A stretch of 34,050 nucleotides of DNA. Source: Ureibacillus chungkukjangi (GTDB taxonomy: Bacteria; Bacillota; Bacilli; Bacillales_A; Planococcaceae). Made by a program: the position numbers and the translations under genes. Under the pieces are notes generated by a model. The model worked only from the letters and a program-made list of their open reading frames with translations. It did not search any database and was not told where the DNA came from. Shown here one piece after another: positions 1-6,630 of the stretch (position 1 is the first letter of the stretch; each line of letters starts with the position of its first letter). The stretch lies in contig NZ_QJTJ01000030.1 in assembly GCF_003217295.1 (NCBI RefSeq), positions 1-34,050 of the forward strand, read 5' to 3'.

Positions 1-103
1 TACGTTCTCTTTTCATTGTCATTCGTCTCGACCTCCGTGTTTTTACTTTACTATACCACGTAAGCTCGATACGACATCTATCCTAACAGAGGGGGATATG
101 GAA

Positions 104-862
104 ATGGATTTGTACAAAGTAATCATTATTATCTTTTTTGGTTTTGTTGGAGCTTTTATTAACGCAACTGTAGGCGGTGGTGGTTTAATTACACTCCCTG
201 CCTTATTATCAGTTGGACTTCCCCCTTCAGCAGCTATCGCTACAAATAAACTTGCAGCTTCAATGGGAAATTTAACAAGCTCCTTAACATTTTTTAAAGC
301 AGGAAAAATTGATATTAAGCTGCTCGGACCCATCCTTCCCTTTGTCTTTATCTTTTCAATGCTAGGAGCTTGGACAGTTCATTTAATGGATTCAGAGCTC
401 TTAAGACCATTGATTATAGTCATGCTAATTGTTGTTTTAGTTTATACATTATTAAAGAAAAATTGGGGTCAGCTAGAGGAGAGAAAGCCTTTAGATTGGA
501 AGCAAGGTACACTTTTTGTTGCGGGAATAGTTCTGATAGGTTTCTATGACGGATTTTTCGGACCTGGTACCGGATCCTTTATTATGTTCATCTTCTTGAT
601 TGCAGGCTTTGATTTTTTGCAGGCAGCCGGAAACGCTAAGCTACTGAATTTTATAAGTAATATTGCCGCTCTTATTATGTTTTTAATTTTGGGAGAAGTA
701 GTTTTTACTTATGGTTTAATAATGGGGGTTTCAATGATTGCAGGAGCTTTCATTGGTACGAAATTTGCACTAAGTAAAGGTACCAGCTTCGTGAGAATGT
801 TATTTATTATCATGACTGTGGTTTTAATTATTAAAAATATTTATGATTATTGGTTTGCTTAA
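104..862 (+). CDS. TauE/SafE (TSUP) family membrane permease
   Basis: A polytopic membrane protein of about 252 residues, nearly all hydrophobic helices. The N-terminal helix is followed by a glycine-rich segment (ATVGGGGLITLPALL) and a matching second-half segment with FFGPGTGSF, the two internal repeats typical of the TSUP (sulfite exporter TauE/SafE) family. Members move sulfite, sulfoacetate or other organosulfur anions across the cytoplasmic membrane; the substrate here cannot be read from sequence. The strong SD (AGAGGGGG, 88-95) is 8 nt from the ATG at 104 and only 2 nt from an in-frame ATG at 98, so 104 is preferred. It is convergent with nrdJ, from which it is now separated by the inserted Tn7-like element. 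Confidence 0.85.
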   Translation: MDLYKVIIIIFFGFVGAFINATVGGGGLITLPALLSVGLPPSAAIATNKLAASMGNLTSSLTFFKAGKIDIKLLGPILPFVFIFSMLGAWTVHLMDSELLRPLIIVMLIVVLVYTLLKKNWGQLEERKPLDWKQGTLFVAGIVLIGFYDGFFGPGTGSFIMFIFLIAGFDFLQAAGNAKLLNFISNIAALIMFLILGEVVFTYGLIMGVSMIAGAFIGTKFALSKGTSFVRMLFIIMTVVLIIKNIYDYWFA

Positions 863-870
863 AAGAAAAA

Positions 871-897
871 GGCAATTTCCGTTTTTCGGGAAATTGC
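871..897. terminator. Bidirectional terminator hairpin split by the transposon
   Basis: The stem GCAATTTCC/GGAAATTGC around a GTTTTTCG loop lies 9 nt after the permease stop but now runs into TGT instead of a T-tract. Joining it to the sequence right of the transposon (6610 onwards, ATTGCCTTTTG) restores a 10-bp stem GGCAATTTCC/GGAAATTGCC with T-runs on both strands, that is, a shared terminator for the convergent permease and nrdJ genes. Confidence 0.75.
893..897. repeat. Target-site duplication, left copy (ATTGC)
   Basis: ATTGC immediately precedes the TGT of the left transposon end and is identical to the five bases following the right end. Confidence 0.9.
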
Positions 898-1040
898 TGT
901 AGGTTTGAAATAAAGTTTGATTAAAAACATCTTACAAACCCACGTCTTACGTAACTTAATAAGAACCCGTTTTGAAAAAGATTGATCAAAACGGGTTCAT
1001 TATTTGTGAAGTATTATACAATTTTACAATAAAGTTTGAT
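898..1040 (+). repeat. Transposon left end with two TnsB-type sites
   Basis: The terminal site is 904-921 (core AAATAAAGTTTGAT) and the second site 1023-1040 (TTTACAATAAAGTTTGAT), about 120 bp apart on the same strand. The cores match the Tn7 TnsB-binding core ACAATAAAGT. Spaced sites are typical of a Tn7 left end. A hairpin of unknown role lies between them. Confidence 0.85.
963..998. other. 13-bp inverted repeat inside transposon left end
   Basis: GAACCCGTTTTGA (963-975) pairs perfectly with TCAAAACGGGTTC (986-998) around a 10-nt loop, between the two TnsB-type sites. It is followed only by ATTATTTG, so it is a weak terminator at best. The rest of the gene-free stretch 1041-1300 shows nothing I can name. 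Confidence 0.6.
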
Positions 1041-1300
1041 AATTATCTGTAATCCGCTCTTCAACTAACCACCTGTTAGCTTAATTGTTCTCATTTTAGG
1101 AATTTATTATCCAGAATATAAACACTACTATTAAGACACTTTCACAAGCACTTGTTCCAAGAACAAACTAGAGCCTTCTAAAATCTTCAAGTCCACTAAA
1201 GCCATAGTATTGTAGTTCCCAATTATGAAAGATATATTGAATGGAATGGCGATTTGTAAGCCTTCACGACATTTTAAGTCGATTTCTTTGGGAATACTAT

Positions 1301-1702
1301 TTAAATTTTAATTTCCCTGTTATCAACTAGAAAGGTGATAAGCACGAATAATAAGAATGCTATTAAAAGGAAGCTTCCACCCACAATAAATAACACCATT
1401 ACAAAGGTTTCATCAAGATTTAATGGATTCAAATTATACATCCACATTCCAACGGTCAATCCTGTAGCACCAAGAATTCCTAGGATACTGTGAATAGGTA
1501 CAAGTCTTTTGTATTTAATTTTATACACCTTATAAAAAATTCCCCAAGCAAATACAGATAGCCACCCTACTAATAGAATATGAGCATGGATAGGTCTCAT
1601 TGAATAATCCATATTACCTGACATCTGAGAACCAATAAAAGTACCGATTATTCCGAAAATCGCCGAAAACCGTATTAGCCTTAAACTCCAAGTTTGTTCC
1701 AT
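1301..1702 (-). CDS. Small heme-copper-oxidase-like membrane protein
   Basis: 133 residues with four predicted membrane helices (about 9-25, 40-57, 71-90 and 103-126). The segment RPIHAHILLVGWLS (about 37-50) resembles the heme-ligand histidine region at the start of cytochrome c oxidase subunit I, and short Firmicute proteins of this kind are usually labelled cytochrome-c oxidase. It is far too short to be a catalytic subunit: the CuB site and most helices are absent. A heme-binding or accessory role is inference. It is the last gene of the cargo operon, 16 bp after the kinase, with SD GGAGG before its ATG. Confidence 0.6.
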   Translation of the reverse strand: MEQTWSLRLIRFSAIFGIIGTFIGSQMSGNMDYSMRPIHAHILLVGWLSVFAWGIFYKVYKIKYKRLVPIHSILGILGATGLTVGMWMYNLNPLNLDETFVMVLFIVGGSFLLIAFLLFVLITFLVDNREIKI

Positions 1703-1718
1703 CTATTTAATCCTCCAA

Positions 1719-3101
1719 TTAATTTATATTTGGGAATAAGAGTGTGAAGGTTGTTCCCTCGTCAACCTTGCTATCAACTTTGATTTCTCCTCCATGCAAG
1801 TCAATGATTTGTTTAACAATGGATAAGCCTAACCCTGTACCGTCACTTTTTCTAGATGAATCTATTCGATAAAAACGGTCAAAGATTTGGGTGATAGCTT
1901 CCTGAGACATACCAATTCCAGAATCTTTCACCATGATAGTGATTACAGATTCACTTTTAAATAAGCTTATCCAGATACTCCCCCCATGAGCATTATATTT
2001 TATGGCATTTGTTATCAAGTTGTCCCAGACGTTGCTCATTAGTTCGGCATCAGCCTTCATGCGAATAGGTGCCAGATTATAAGAAACTTCAATTTCCTTT
2101 TCCTGTAGTCGCCATTGATACCTACGGATGGTTTGTTTTATTTGTTTGTCAAATTGAACCTCTGAAATCTTCATCGGATACGCTTTCTGATCAAGCGAAG
2201 TTAATAACAACAGTTGCTTCGTTAGATTGGAAAGCCGCTTTGATTCTTGATCAATAATTTGTAGGTACTCTTTTGATTCCGTTTCAGTTACACTTTGTGA
2301 CAGTAGAAGCTCCGCGTAACCTTGAATATTCATTAGTGGAGATTGAAAGTCATGTGACACATTATTAATAAAGGATTTTCGAGCTTCATCATTATGCTGT
2401 AACTGCCTCTGCATGTTGTTAAAGCTTTCTGCTAATTGTCCAAGCTCATCATTACGATTAATCTTTAACGGATAAAGGAAGTTCTCACGTGTAATCTCTC
2501 TGGTCGCTTCCGTTAATTTGGTAATCGGTTGAATGAGATGCTTTGCAAACAGGATTACCCCACTAATGCTAACAACTGTAACCGCTACAAAAAACCATGC
2601 TAAAATCATATGAATATCAGAAAAGAGCAGTTTATTATTGGGACGTAAGAATAAACCGTATTGCTCTCCACTCATGGTGAATGGCACACCGACAGTATTC
2701 TTCACATCATTCGAGAAGTGTCCCATCATTAAAAACTTATGTGAAAAATGGCTCATGCCATGGTAGATTTCTTTGTCTAAGATTACCCTCATGGCTTCTT
2801 TAGGTAGTTCTGTCTTTGAAAAAGCATTGCCAAAATAAGCATCTTGCCCTGATTCGTTTATCACATATATTTGATACCCAAGATTGCCAATCGAATCTAA
2901 GAAAGGCTCCAAGGAAGAATGATTCGAATGCATATTTTCAAGATTTAATGTAATTGTTTGGGCGATTTCTACATTTTGCTGATCAATCTTCTGCTTTGTA
3001 GAAGACATGTAAATAAAATTGGCTACTATCATCCCAATCGTGACACTTATGATTAAAATCGATAGTGTTGCAATAATGAATTTCCGATACAGAGTTCTCA
3101 T
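1719..3101 (-). CDS. HAMP-containing sensor histidine kinase
   Basis: 460 residues. TM1 spans about 9-31, an extracytoplasmic sensor about 32-162, TM2 about 163-186, then HAMP (186-238). The HisKA H-box VSHDFQSP gives phosphoacceptor His250; an HATPase domain follows with N-box NLITNAIKY (361-369), G1 DSGIGM (393-398) and G2 GTGLGL (421-426), so it looks catalytically intact. Residues about 115-131 of the sensor domain are rich in His and Met (GMSHFSHKFLMMGHF), a composition seen in metal- or heme-related sensors, but no ligand can be assigned. Its ATG overlaps the regulator stop by 4 bp (ATGA), implying translational coupling and an EnvZ/OmpR-style pair. Confidence 0.92.
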   Translation of the reverse strand: MRTLYRKFIIATLSILIISVTIGMIVANFIYMSSTKQKIDQQNVEIAQTITLNLENMHSNHSSLEPFLDSIGNLGYQIYVINESGQDAYFGNAFSKTELPKEAMRVILDKEIYHGMSHFSHKFLMMGHFSNDVKNTVGVPFTMSGEQYGLFLRPNNKLLFSDIHMILAWFFVAVTVVSISGVILFAKHLIQPITKLTEATREITRENFLYPLKINRNDELGQLAESFNNMQRQLQHNDEARKSFINNVSHDFQSPLMNIQGYAELLLSQSVTETESKEYLQIIDQESKRLSNLTKQLLLLTSLDQKAYPMKISEVQFDKQIKQTIRRYQWRLQEKEIEVSYNLAPIRMKADAELMSNVWDNLITNAIKYNAHGGSIWISLFKSESVITIMVKDSGIGMSQEAITQIFDRFYRIDSSRKSDGTGLGLSIVKQIIDLHGGEIKVDSKVDEGTTFTLLFPNIN

Positions 3102-3769
3102 TTGGTAACCTCAAGCTTGTAGCCAATCCCTCGGACTGTTTGAATTTCCACCGATGCATGATATTTTTTCAAACGATCTCTAATTCGGTTTATATGCGTA
3201 TTAAGAGTTTGTTCTCCGCCTTCATAATCAACTCCCCATACTTGTTCAACTAAAAAAGCTCTAGGTATAATCTTATTTGCGCGTGAGGCTAATAAACTTA
3301 ATAATTCAAATTCCTTTAGTGGTGGAAGGACTGTTTCTCGATTGATCATTAATTCAAAGTTTTTCCGATCTATCGTGAGATTTCCTACCTTTAAGACCAT
3401 TTCCATGGCACGTTCAACACGCCGTAAAACAACAGCAACTCGAAATAGGAGTTCCTTTACCTCAAATGGCTTAACGATATAGTCATCCGAACCCGCTAAG
3501 AAGCCTTGTTCTTTATCACCAATCTGTCCTTTGGCAGTCAGCAGTATAACGGGGATATCGTAGTCAGTTGATAATATCTTTGTCAATTCAAATCCATCCA
3601 TCTCTGGCATCATCACATCGACAATCGCTAAATCAAAGTTTTTTTCTTCCAGTATATCCAAGGCTTCTTCCGCATGATTAGCTCTAGATACTTGATAACC
3701 TTCTCGACTTAAGTGTATAGATACAAGTTGTTGAATATAGACATCATCATCTACAACAAGAACCTTCAT
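3098..3769 (-). CDS. OmpR-family response regulator
   Basis: 223 residues. The receiver domain has the acidic pocket DDD (7-9), phosphoacceptor Asp51 in AIVDVMMP, the conserved TA of LLTAKG and the Lys of IVKPF. A C-terminal winged helix includes the recognition-helix region TLNTHINRIRDRLKKY and wing RGIGYKL, as in OmpR/PhoB proteins. The SD AAAGGAGG precedes the ATG. It is co-transcribed with the downstream kinase and likely regulates the exporter operon in which it lies; that target is inferred from position. Confidence 0.93.
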   Translation of the reverse strand: MKVLVVDDDVYIQQLVSIHLSREGYQVSRANHAEEALDILEEKNFDLAIVDVMMPEMDGFELTKILSTDYDIPVILLTAKGQIGDKEQGFLAGSDDYIVKPFEVKELLFRVAVVLRRVERAMEMVLKVGNLTIDRKNFELMINRETVLPPLKEFELLSLLASRANKIIPRAFLVEQVWGVDYEGGEQTLNTHINRIRDRLKKYHASVEIQTVRGIGYKLEVTK

Positions 3770-3791
3770 TATATGAGCCTCCTAAAAAGGG

Positions 3792-3819
3792 AGAATACAA
3801 AGGAAGTCCTTTGTATTCT
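3792..3819. terminator. Hairpin between exporter and two-component genes
   Basis: A 13-bp perfect stem (AGAATACAAAGGA / TCCTTTGTATTCT) with a 2-nt centre lies 20 bp after the exporter stop. On the minus strand it is followed by CCCTTTTT. It probably terminates or attenuates exporter transcription before the regulator and kinase genes, or stabilises the upstream mRNA. Confidence 0.65.
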
Positions 3820-3838
3820 TTTATCACTGTTCATTATG

Positions 3839-5947
3839 CTAGACTTGCTTTTCTTTTTCAAATAGTAGTATCAAAGCTGGTAGAAGCATTCCTCGAACTA
3901 GGAACGTATCAATTAAGATTCCAATTGCGACGATAAATCCAAAGACGAAAAGGTCAGCAATTGGTATTGTAGTCAACGCTGCAAAAGTTGCCGCAAGAAT
4001 GATACCCGCAGATGATATGACACCACCGGTATTTCGGATTGCAATTTCAAGAGCATCTTTAACTCGATGTGTATTCCGCTCTTCAATGAATCTAGAGGCA
4101 AGGATAATATTATAATCTATACCTAAGGCCACTAAGAAAATGAAAGCATAGACAGGTACACGAGTACTTAAAGCTTCATAACCAAACAAGAAATCAACTA
4201 GAAAAATCCCAAGCCCTAAAGCAGATACATAAGAAAGTAAAATGGTCCCCATCATATAGATCGGCATTTTAAACGAACGAGTAAGGGTGAATAAGAGAAT
4301 TAGTATTAGTAATGATTCAAGTATCACAATAGTAAAGATATCCTTCCTATTCACATCTCGTTCATCTACTAGCTTTGCAGTCACTCCGCTATAGTATGCT
4401 TCTCCAGAGATAGAAGCATCAGTTAATAGATCTTGTGTATCTTCACGTAAATCTTTAATTATATCCATCGCTTGCGTGGAATATGGACTCGTTGCTAAAA
4501 CTACATTCAGCTTTATAGCTTTAGAATCTTCAGATTGTTCAGTCAAAAGTACGGACGCAATTTCTTCATCATAATCTTGAAGTTTGTCTGTAACAGCAGT
4601 AACCTTTTCTGTGTCAAAAGACTCATCACTTTCAATTACCAGTGTGGTAGGTGCTAGTTCCCCTTTGTCATATTTTTCCTCTACAATTTCATAACCCACT
4701 CGAGATGGTAAATCCTCAGGAAACTTTTTTACGGTATCAAATTCAAAATCCAGATTAAACATATTAAAAGCAGTAATGAGAAGGAAAATACCAACAATGC
4801 CTCCAGAAAAAACTGGTTTTTTCACTACAAAATTAGCAATTGGTCCCCAAATTCCGTGTTTTACTTCTTTGGCTTGTCCGTACTTTGGAACTTTCGGCCA
4901 AAATGCTTTACGACCAAATAGCGTAAATAAAGCTGGTACCAATGTGATCGACGCTATAATGATAAAGAACATAGCAAGTCCGAAAATCGGGGCAAAGTTT
5001 TGATAATCACGGAAATTAGCAAAGAATAAGACTAACATTGATGCTAACACTGTTCCACCAGCAAAAAATACAGGTTCTCCAATTGCACGCATTGCAAGTT
5101 TCATTGCTTCATATTTACTTTCAACCTTGTTAAGCTCCTCACGGTAACGGGAGAATACAAATAGTGAATAATCAATCACTGCAGCAAAAAGCAAAATACT
5201 CATAATTGAGGTTGTTGAGTTATTGATTTCTAACCCACCCACCCCTAGTAATGCGACACTTTGATTCACAACCTGATAGACAATAACTGTTGCAAGTAGA
5301 GGTATAAATGCAAGTAACGGTGACCGGTAAATCGCTATAAGTAATACTAATATAATTACTATAGTTGCAAGTAATAATACAAAGTCTGCTTGTTCAAATA
5401 ACTTGAGTGTGTCCCCAGCAATTCCTGCTGGTCCAGTAATATAAAAAGACATATTTTCAAACTTCTCTGCAATCGTATTCCCTATCTCTGAAACCTTGTC
5501 ATTGATGTCGGAATACTCACCATTGCCAAGACCCTGCTCTAATTCCATCGGAACAATCATCGTTGAGCCATCCTGAGAAATAAAGCCCTTTAACGCTTGA
5601 GGTGGAAGTGCACCTATGTCAACGATAGTCTCAATTCCTTTAATATCTTCTTCTACTATTCTATTTAGTATTTGTGTGACCTCATCGGTACTGATGTTGC
5701 CATTTTCATTATGGAACACAAGGATTCCTGGTGTCCCTTGCTCATTTGGAAATATCTCCTTTGTCTTTTTCTCAGCTAATATAGATTGTGCTTCATCTGG
5801 GAGCGATTGAAAATTAGTTACTTTATAATCTCCAAGCCTTGGTCCCGCACTTAATCCTACCATCACGACTAGCCAAGCGATAATCGTAATCCACATCCCA
5901 CGTTTGGTTGAAACCCAATCTGTAATTGTTAATAACAGTTTTCTCAA
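3839..5947 (-). CDS. MMPL/RND-family exporter
   Basis: 702 residues in two similar halves, each with one leading helix (about 18-36 and 373-392), an extracytoplasmic domain and a five-helix bundle (about 188-345 and 535-695). The transmembrane motifs AAVIDYSLFVFSRYREE (Asp259-Tyr260) and ALGIDYNIILASRF carry the Asp-Tyr pair used by MMPL proteins for proton coupling. Family members export lipids, peptides or hydrophobic drugs with proton motive force; the substrate here is unknown. The start is TTG at 5945-5947, preceded by GGGAGG. It is the first gene of the transposon cargo and is followed by a hairpin and the regulator/kinase pair, suggesting inducible efflux. Confidence 0.9.
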   Translation of the reverse strand: MRKLLLTITDWVSTKRGMWITIIAWLVVMVGLSAGPRLGDYKVTNFQSLPDEAQSILAEKKTKEIFPNEQGTPGILVFHNENGNISTDEVTQILNRIVEEDIKGIETIVDIGALPPQALKGFISQDGSTMIVPMELEQGLGNGEYSDINDKVSEIGNTIAEKFENMSFYITGPAGIAGDTLKLFEQADFVLLLATIVIILVLLIAIYRSPLLAFIPLLATVIVYQVVNQSVALLGVGGLEINNSTTSIMSILLFAAVIDYSLFVFSRYREELNKVESKYEAMKLAMRAIGEPVFFAGGTVLASMLVLFFANFRDYQNFAPIFGLAMFFIIIASITLVPALFTLFGRKAFWPKVPKYGQAKEVKHGIWGPIANFVVKKPVFSGGIVGIFLLITAFNMFNLDFEFDTVKKFPEDLPSRVGYEIVEEKYDKGELAPTTLVIESDESFDTEKVTAVTDKLQDYDEEIASVLLTEQSEDSKAIKLNVVLATSPYSTQAMDIIKDLREDTQDLLTDASISGEAYYSGVTAKLVDERDVNRKDIFTIVILESLLILILLFTLTRSFKMPIYMMGTILLSYVSALGLGIFLVDFLFGYEALSTRVPVYAFIFLVALGIDYNIILASRFIEERNTHRVKDALEIAIRNTGGVISSAGIILAATFAALTTIPIADLFVFGFIVAIGILIDTFLVRGMLLPALILLFEKEKQV

Positions 5948-6213
5948 AAATATGAACCTCCCTTAATATCTATCGTATATGATCGTACTAGTAGAATATA
6001 AATTTAATATCAACTTTTGATTACATTATGGAGAAACTGATGTTTCGTTTATACATTTATTTCTGATCCAGTTTTTATAGTCATTTTTATAAGATACCAT
6101 TTCACTATGTCCTACCTAAAAAAGTAAGTACTTCTCTTTAATGAAAAACATTTAATAAGAAAAAGTTCATAGAACATAATTTATAGAAAAAAAGAAAATA
6201 TAAGACTCCCCTC
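5948..6213 (-). other. Upstream region of the cargo operon
   Basis: AT-rich spacer between the exporter start and the end of the tnsA remnant. It must hold the promoter of the minus-strand cargo operon. An imperfect dyad near 5971-5987 (CGTATATGATCGTAC) lies close to the gene and could be an operator for the neighbouring response regulator, but no convincing -35/-10 pair is visible. Confidence 0.3.
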
Positions 6214-6484
6214 CTAACAGGTTTCGTTTTGGAACAACGGAAACTGCTCTCTATTATCGATAATAAAATTTGAATATCCCAACAAATAAAAATAGTTTCG
6301 TTCCAACTCTGAAAGAAATTCATTGTCTTTGTCTCGGTACTTTAGTACCTTTTAATCGCGTTGAACTACCTAGTGATGGAATATCTTGAATTTTAATCCA
6401 CGGCTTATAATCGATACCTGTGATTTGTCCAAGACCTTCCTTCAACTTCTTTTCAATTGATGAAGAACGTTTTCTTTTAGACAT
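6214..6484 (-). pseudogene. tnsA: Truncated, frameshifted TnsA transposase remnant
   Basis: Reading from ATG 6484 (SD AAAGGTGAG), a 54-residue frame begins MSKRKRSSSIEKKLKEG and contains GIDYKPWIKIQDIPSLG, clearly the N-terminus of Tn7 TnsA (compare GKDYIPWLTVQEVPSSG). It hits TGA at 6322-6320. A one-base frame change at that point continues with EFLSELERNYFYLLGY and then DNREQFPLF, aligning with TnsA up to its REQFPLL motif, before TAG at 6214. The catalytic Glu equivalent to Tn7 Glu63 (in SELE) is present; the region with Asp114, Gln130 and Lys132 is missing. TnsA is the endonuclease that cuts the 5' strands in cut-and-paste transposition, so this copy is dead. It lies just inside the right end facing inward, as in Tn7. 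Confidence 0.88.
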
Positions 6485-6522
6485 TCATTTACTCACCTTT
6501 CCGTTTTCTGAAAAGACAAAAA

Positions 6523-6562
6523 AATAACCTCTTTAGTAAAAAAGAATACCAAAGAGGTTATT
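6523..6562 (-). terminator. Terminator inside transposon right end, downstream of nrdJ
   Basis: A perfect 12-bp stem AATAACCTCTTT (6523-6534) / AAAGAGGTTATT (6551-6562). Leftward on the minus strand the stem ends in a T-run. It lies about 70 bp past nrdJ, between the tandem TnsB-type sites and tnsA, and now probably ends nrdJ transcription in place of the split native terminator. Confidence 0.8.
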
Positions 6563-6567
6563 TTGTA

Positions 6568-6609
6568 TCGAACTTTATTGTAAAAATCAAACTTTATTGT
6601 AAATCCACA
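6568..6609 (-). repeat. Transposon right end with tandem TnsB-type sites
   Basis: Two adjacent direct copies, 6568-6585 (TCGAACTTTATTGTAAAA) and 6586-6603 (ATCAAACTTTATTGTAAA), then TCCACA ending at 6609. Read inward on the minus strand this gives TGTGGATTTACAATAAAG, close to the Tn7 end. A more degenerate third copy may lie at 6527-6540 (10 of 14 bases). Confidence 0.88.
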
Positions 6610-6614
6610 ATTGC
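6610..6614. repeat. Target-site duplication, right copy (ATTGC)
   Basis: ATTGC immediately outside the right end, identical to 893-897. It lies 16 nt beyond the nrdJ stop codon. Confidence 0.9.
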
Positions 6615-6630
6615 CTTTTGTACTAGCTTT

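Larger units (their letters stand above)
898..6609. mobile_element. Decayed Tn7-like transposon (5,712 bp) with TSD ATTGC
   Basis: The left end reads TGTAGGTTTGAAATAAAGTT from 898. The right end, read on the minus strand from 6609, begins TGTGGATTTACAATAAAGTT; 21 of the first 25 bases agree. Both ends contain the ACAATAAAGT-type core known from Tn7 TnsB sites. The sites are spaced apart at the left end and tandem at the right end, as in Tn7. A perfect 5-bp duplication ATTGC flanks the element, matching Tn7-family target duplication length. A tnsA remnant starts 125 bp inside the right end and points inward, the Tn7 arrangement. No tnsB, tnsC, tnsD/tniQ or tnsE is present, so the element cannot move by itself. 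Cargo: MMPL exporter, two-component system and a small heme-copper-oxidase-like protein. Confidence 0.9.

Noticed and set aside
963-998. Left-end hairpin as the terminator of the permease gene or a transposon att hairpin
   Set aside because: It lacks a T-run on the plus strand and lies inside the element; no known hairpin-end transposition applies to Tn7-type ends.
6138-6323. 61-residue minus-strand reading frame beside the tnsA remnant
   Set aside because: It covers the same bases as the shifted TnsA segment but in a frame with no family resemblance; the TnsA motifs are in the other two frames.
6320-6323. Programmed frameshift in tnsA
   Set aside because: There is no slippery sequence, and the coding homology stops soon after at a second stop codon without the catalytic core, so decay is the simpler reading.
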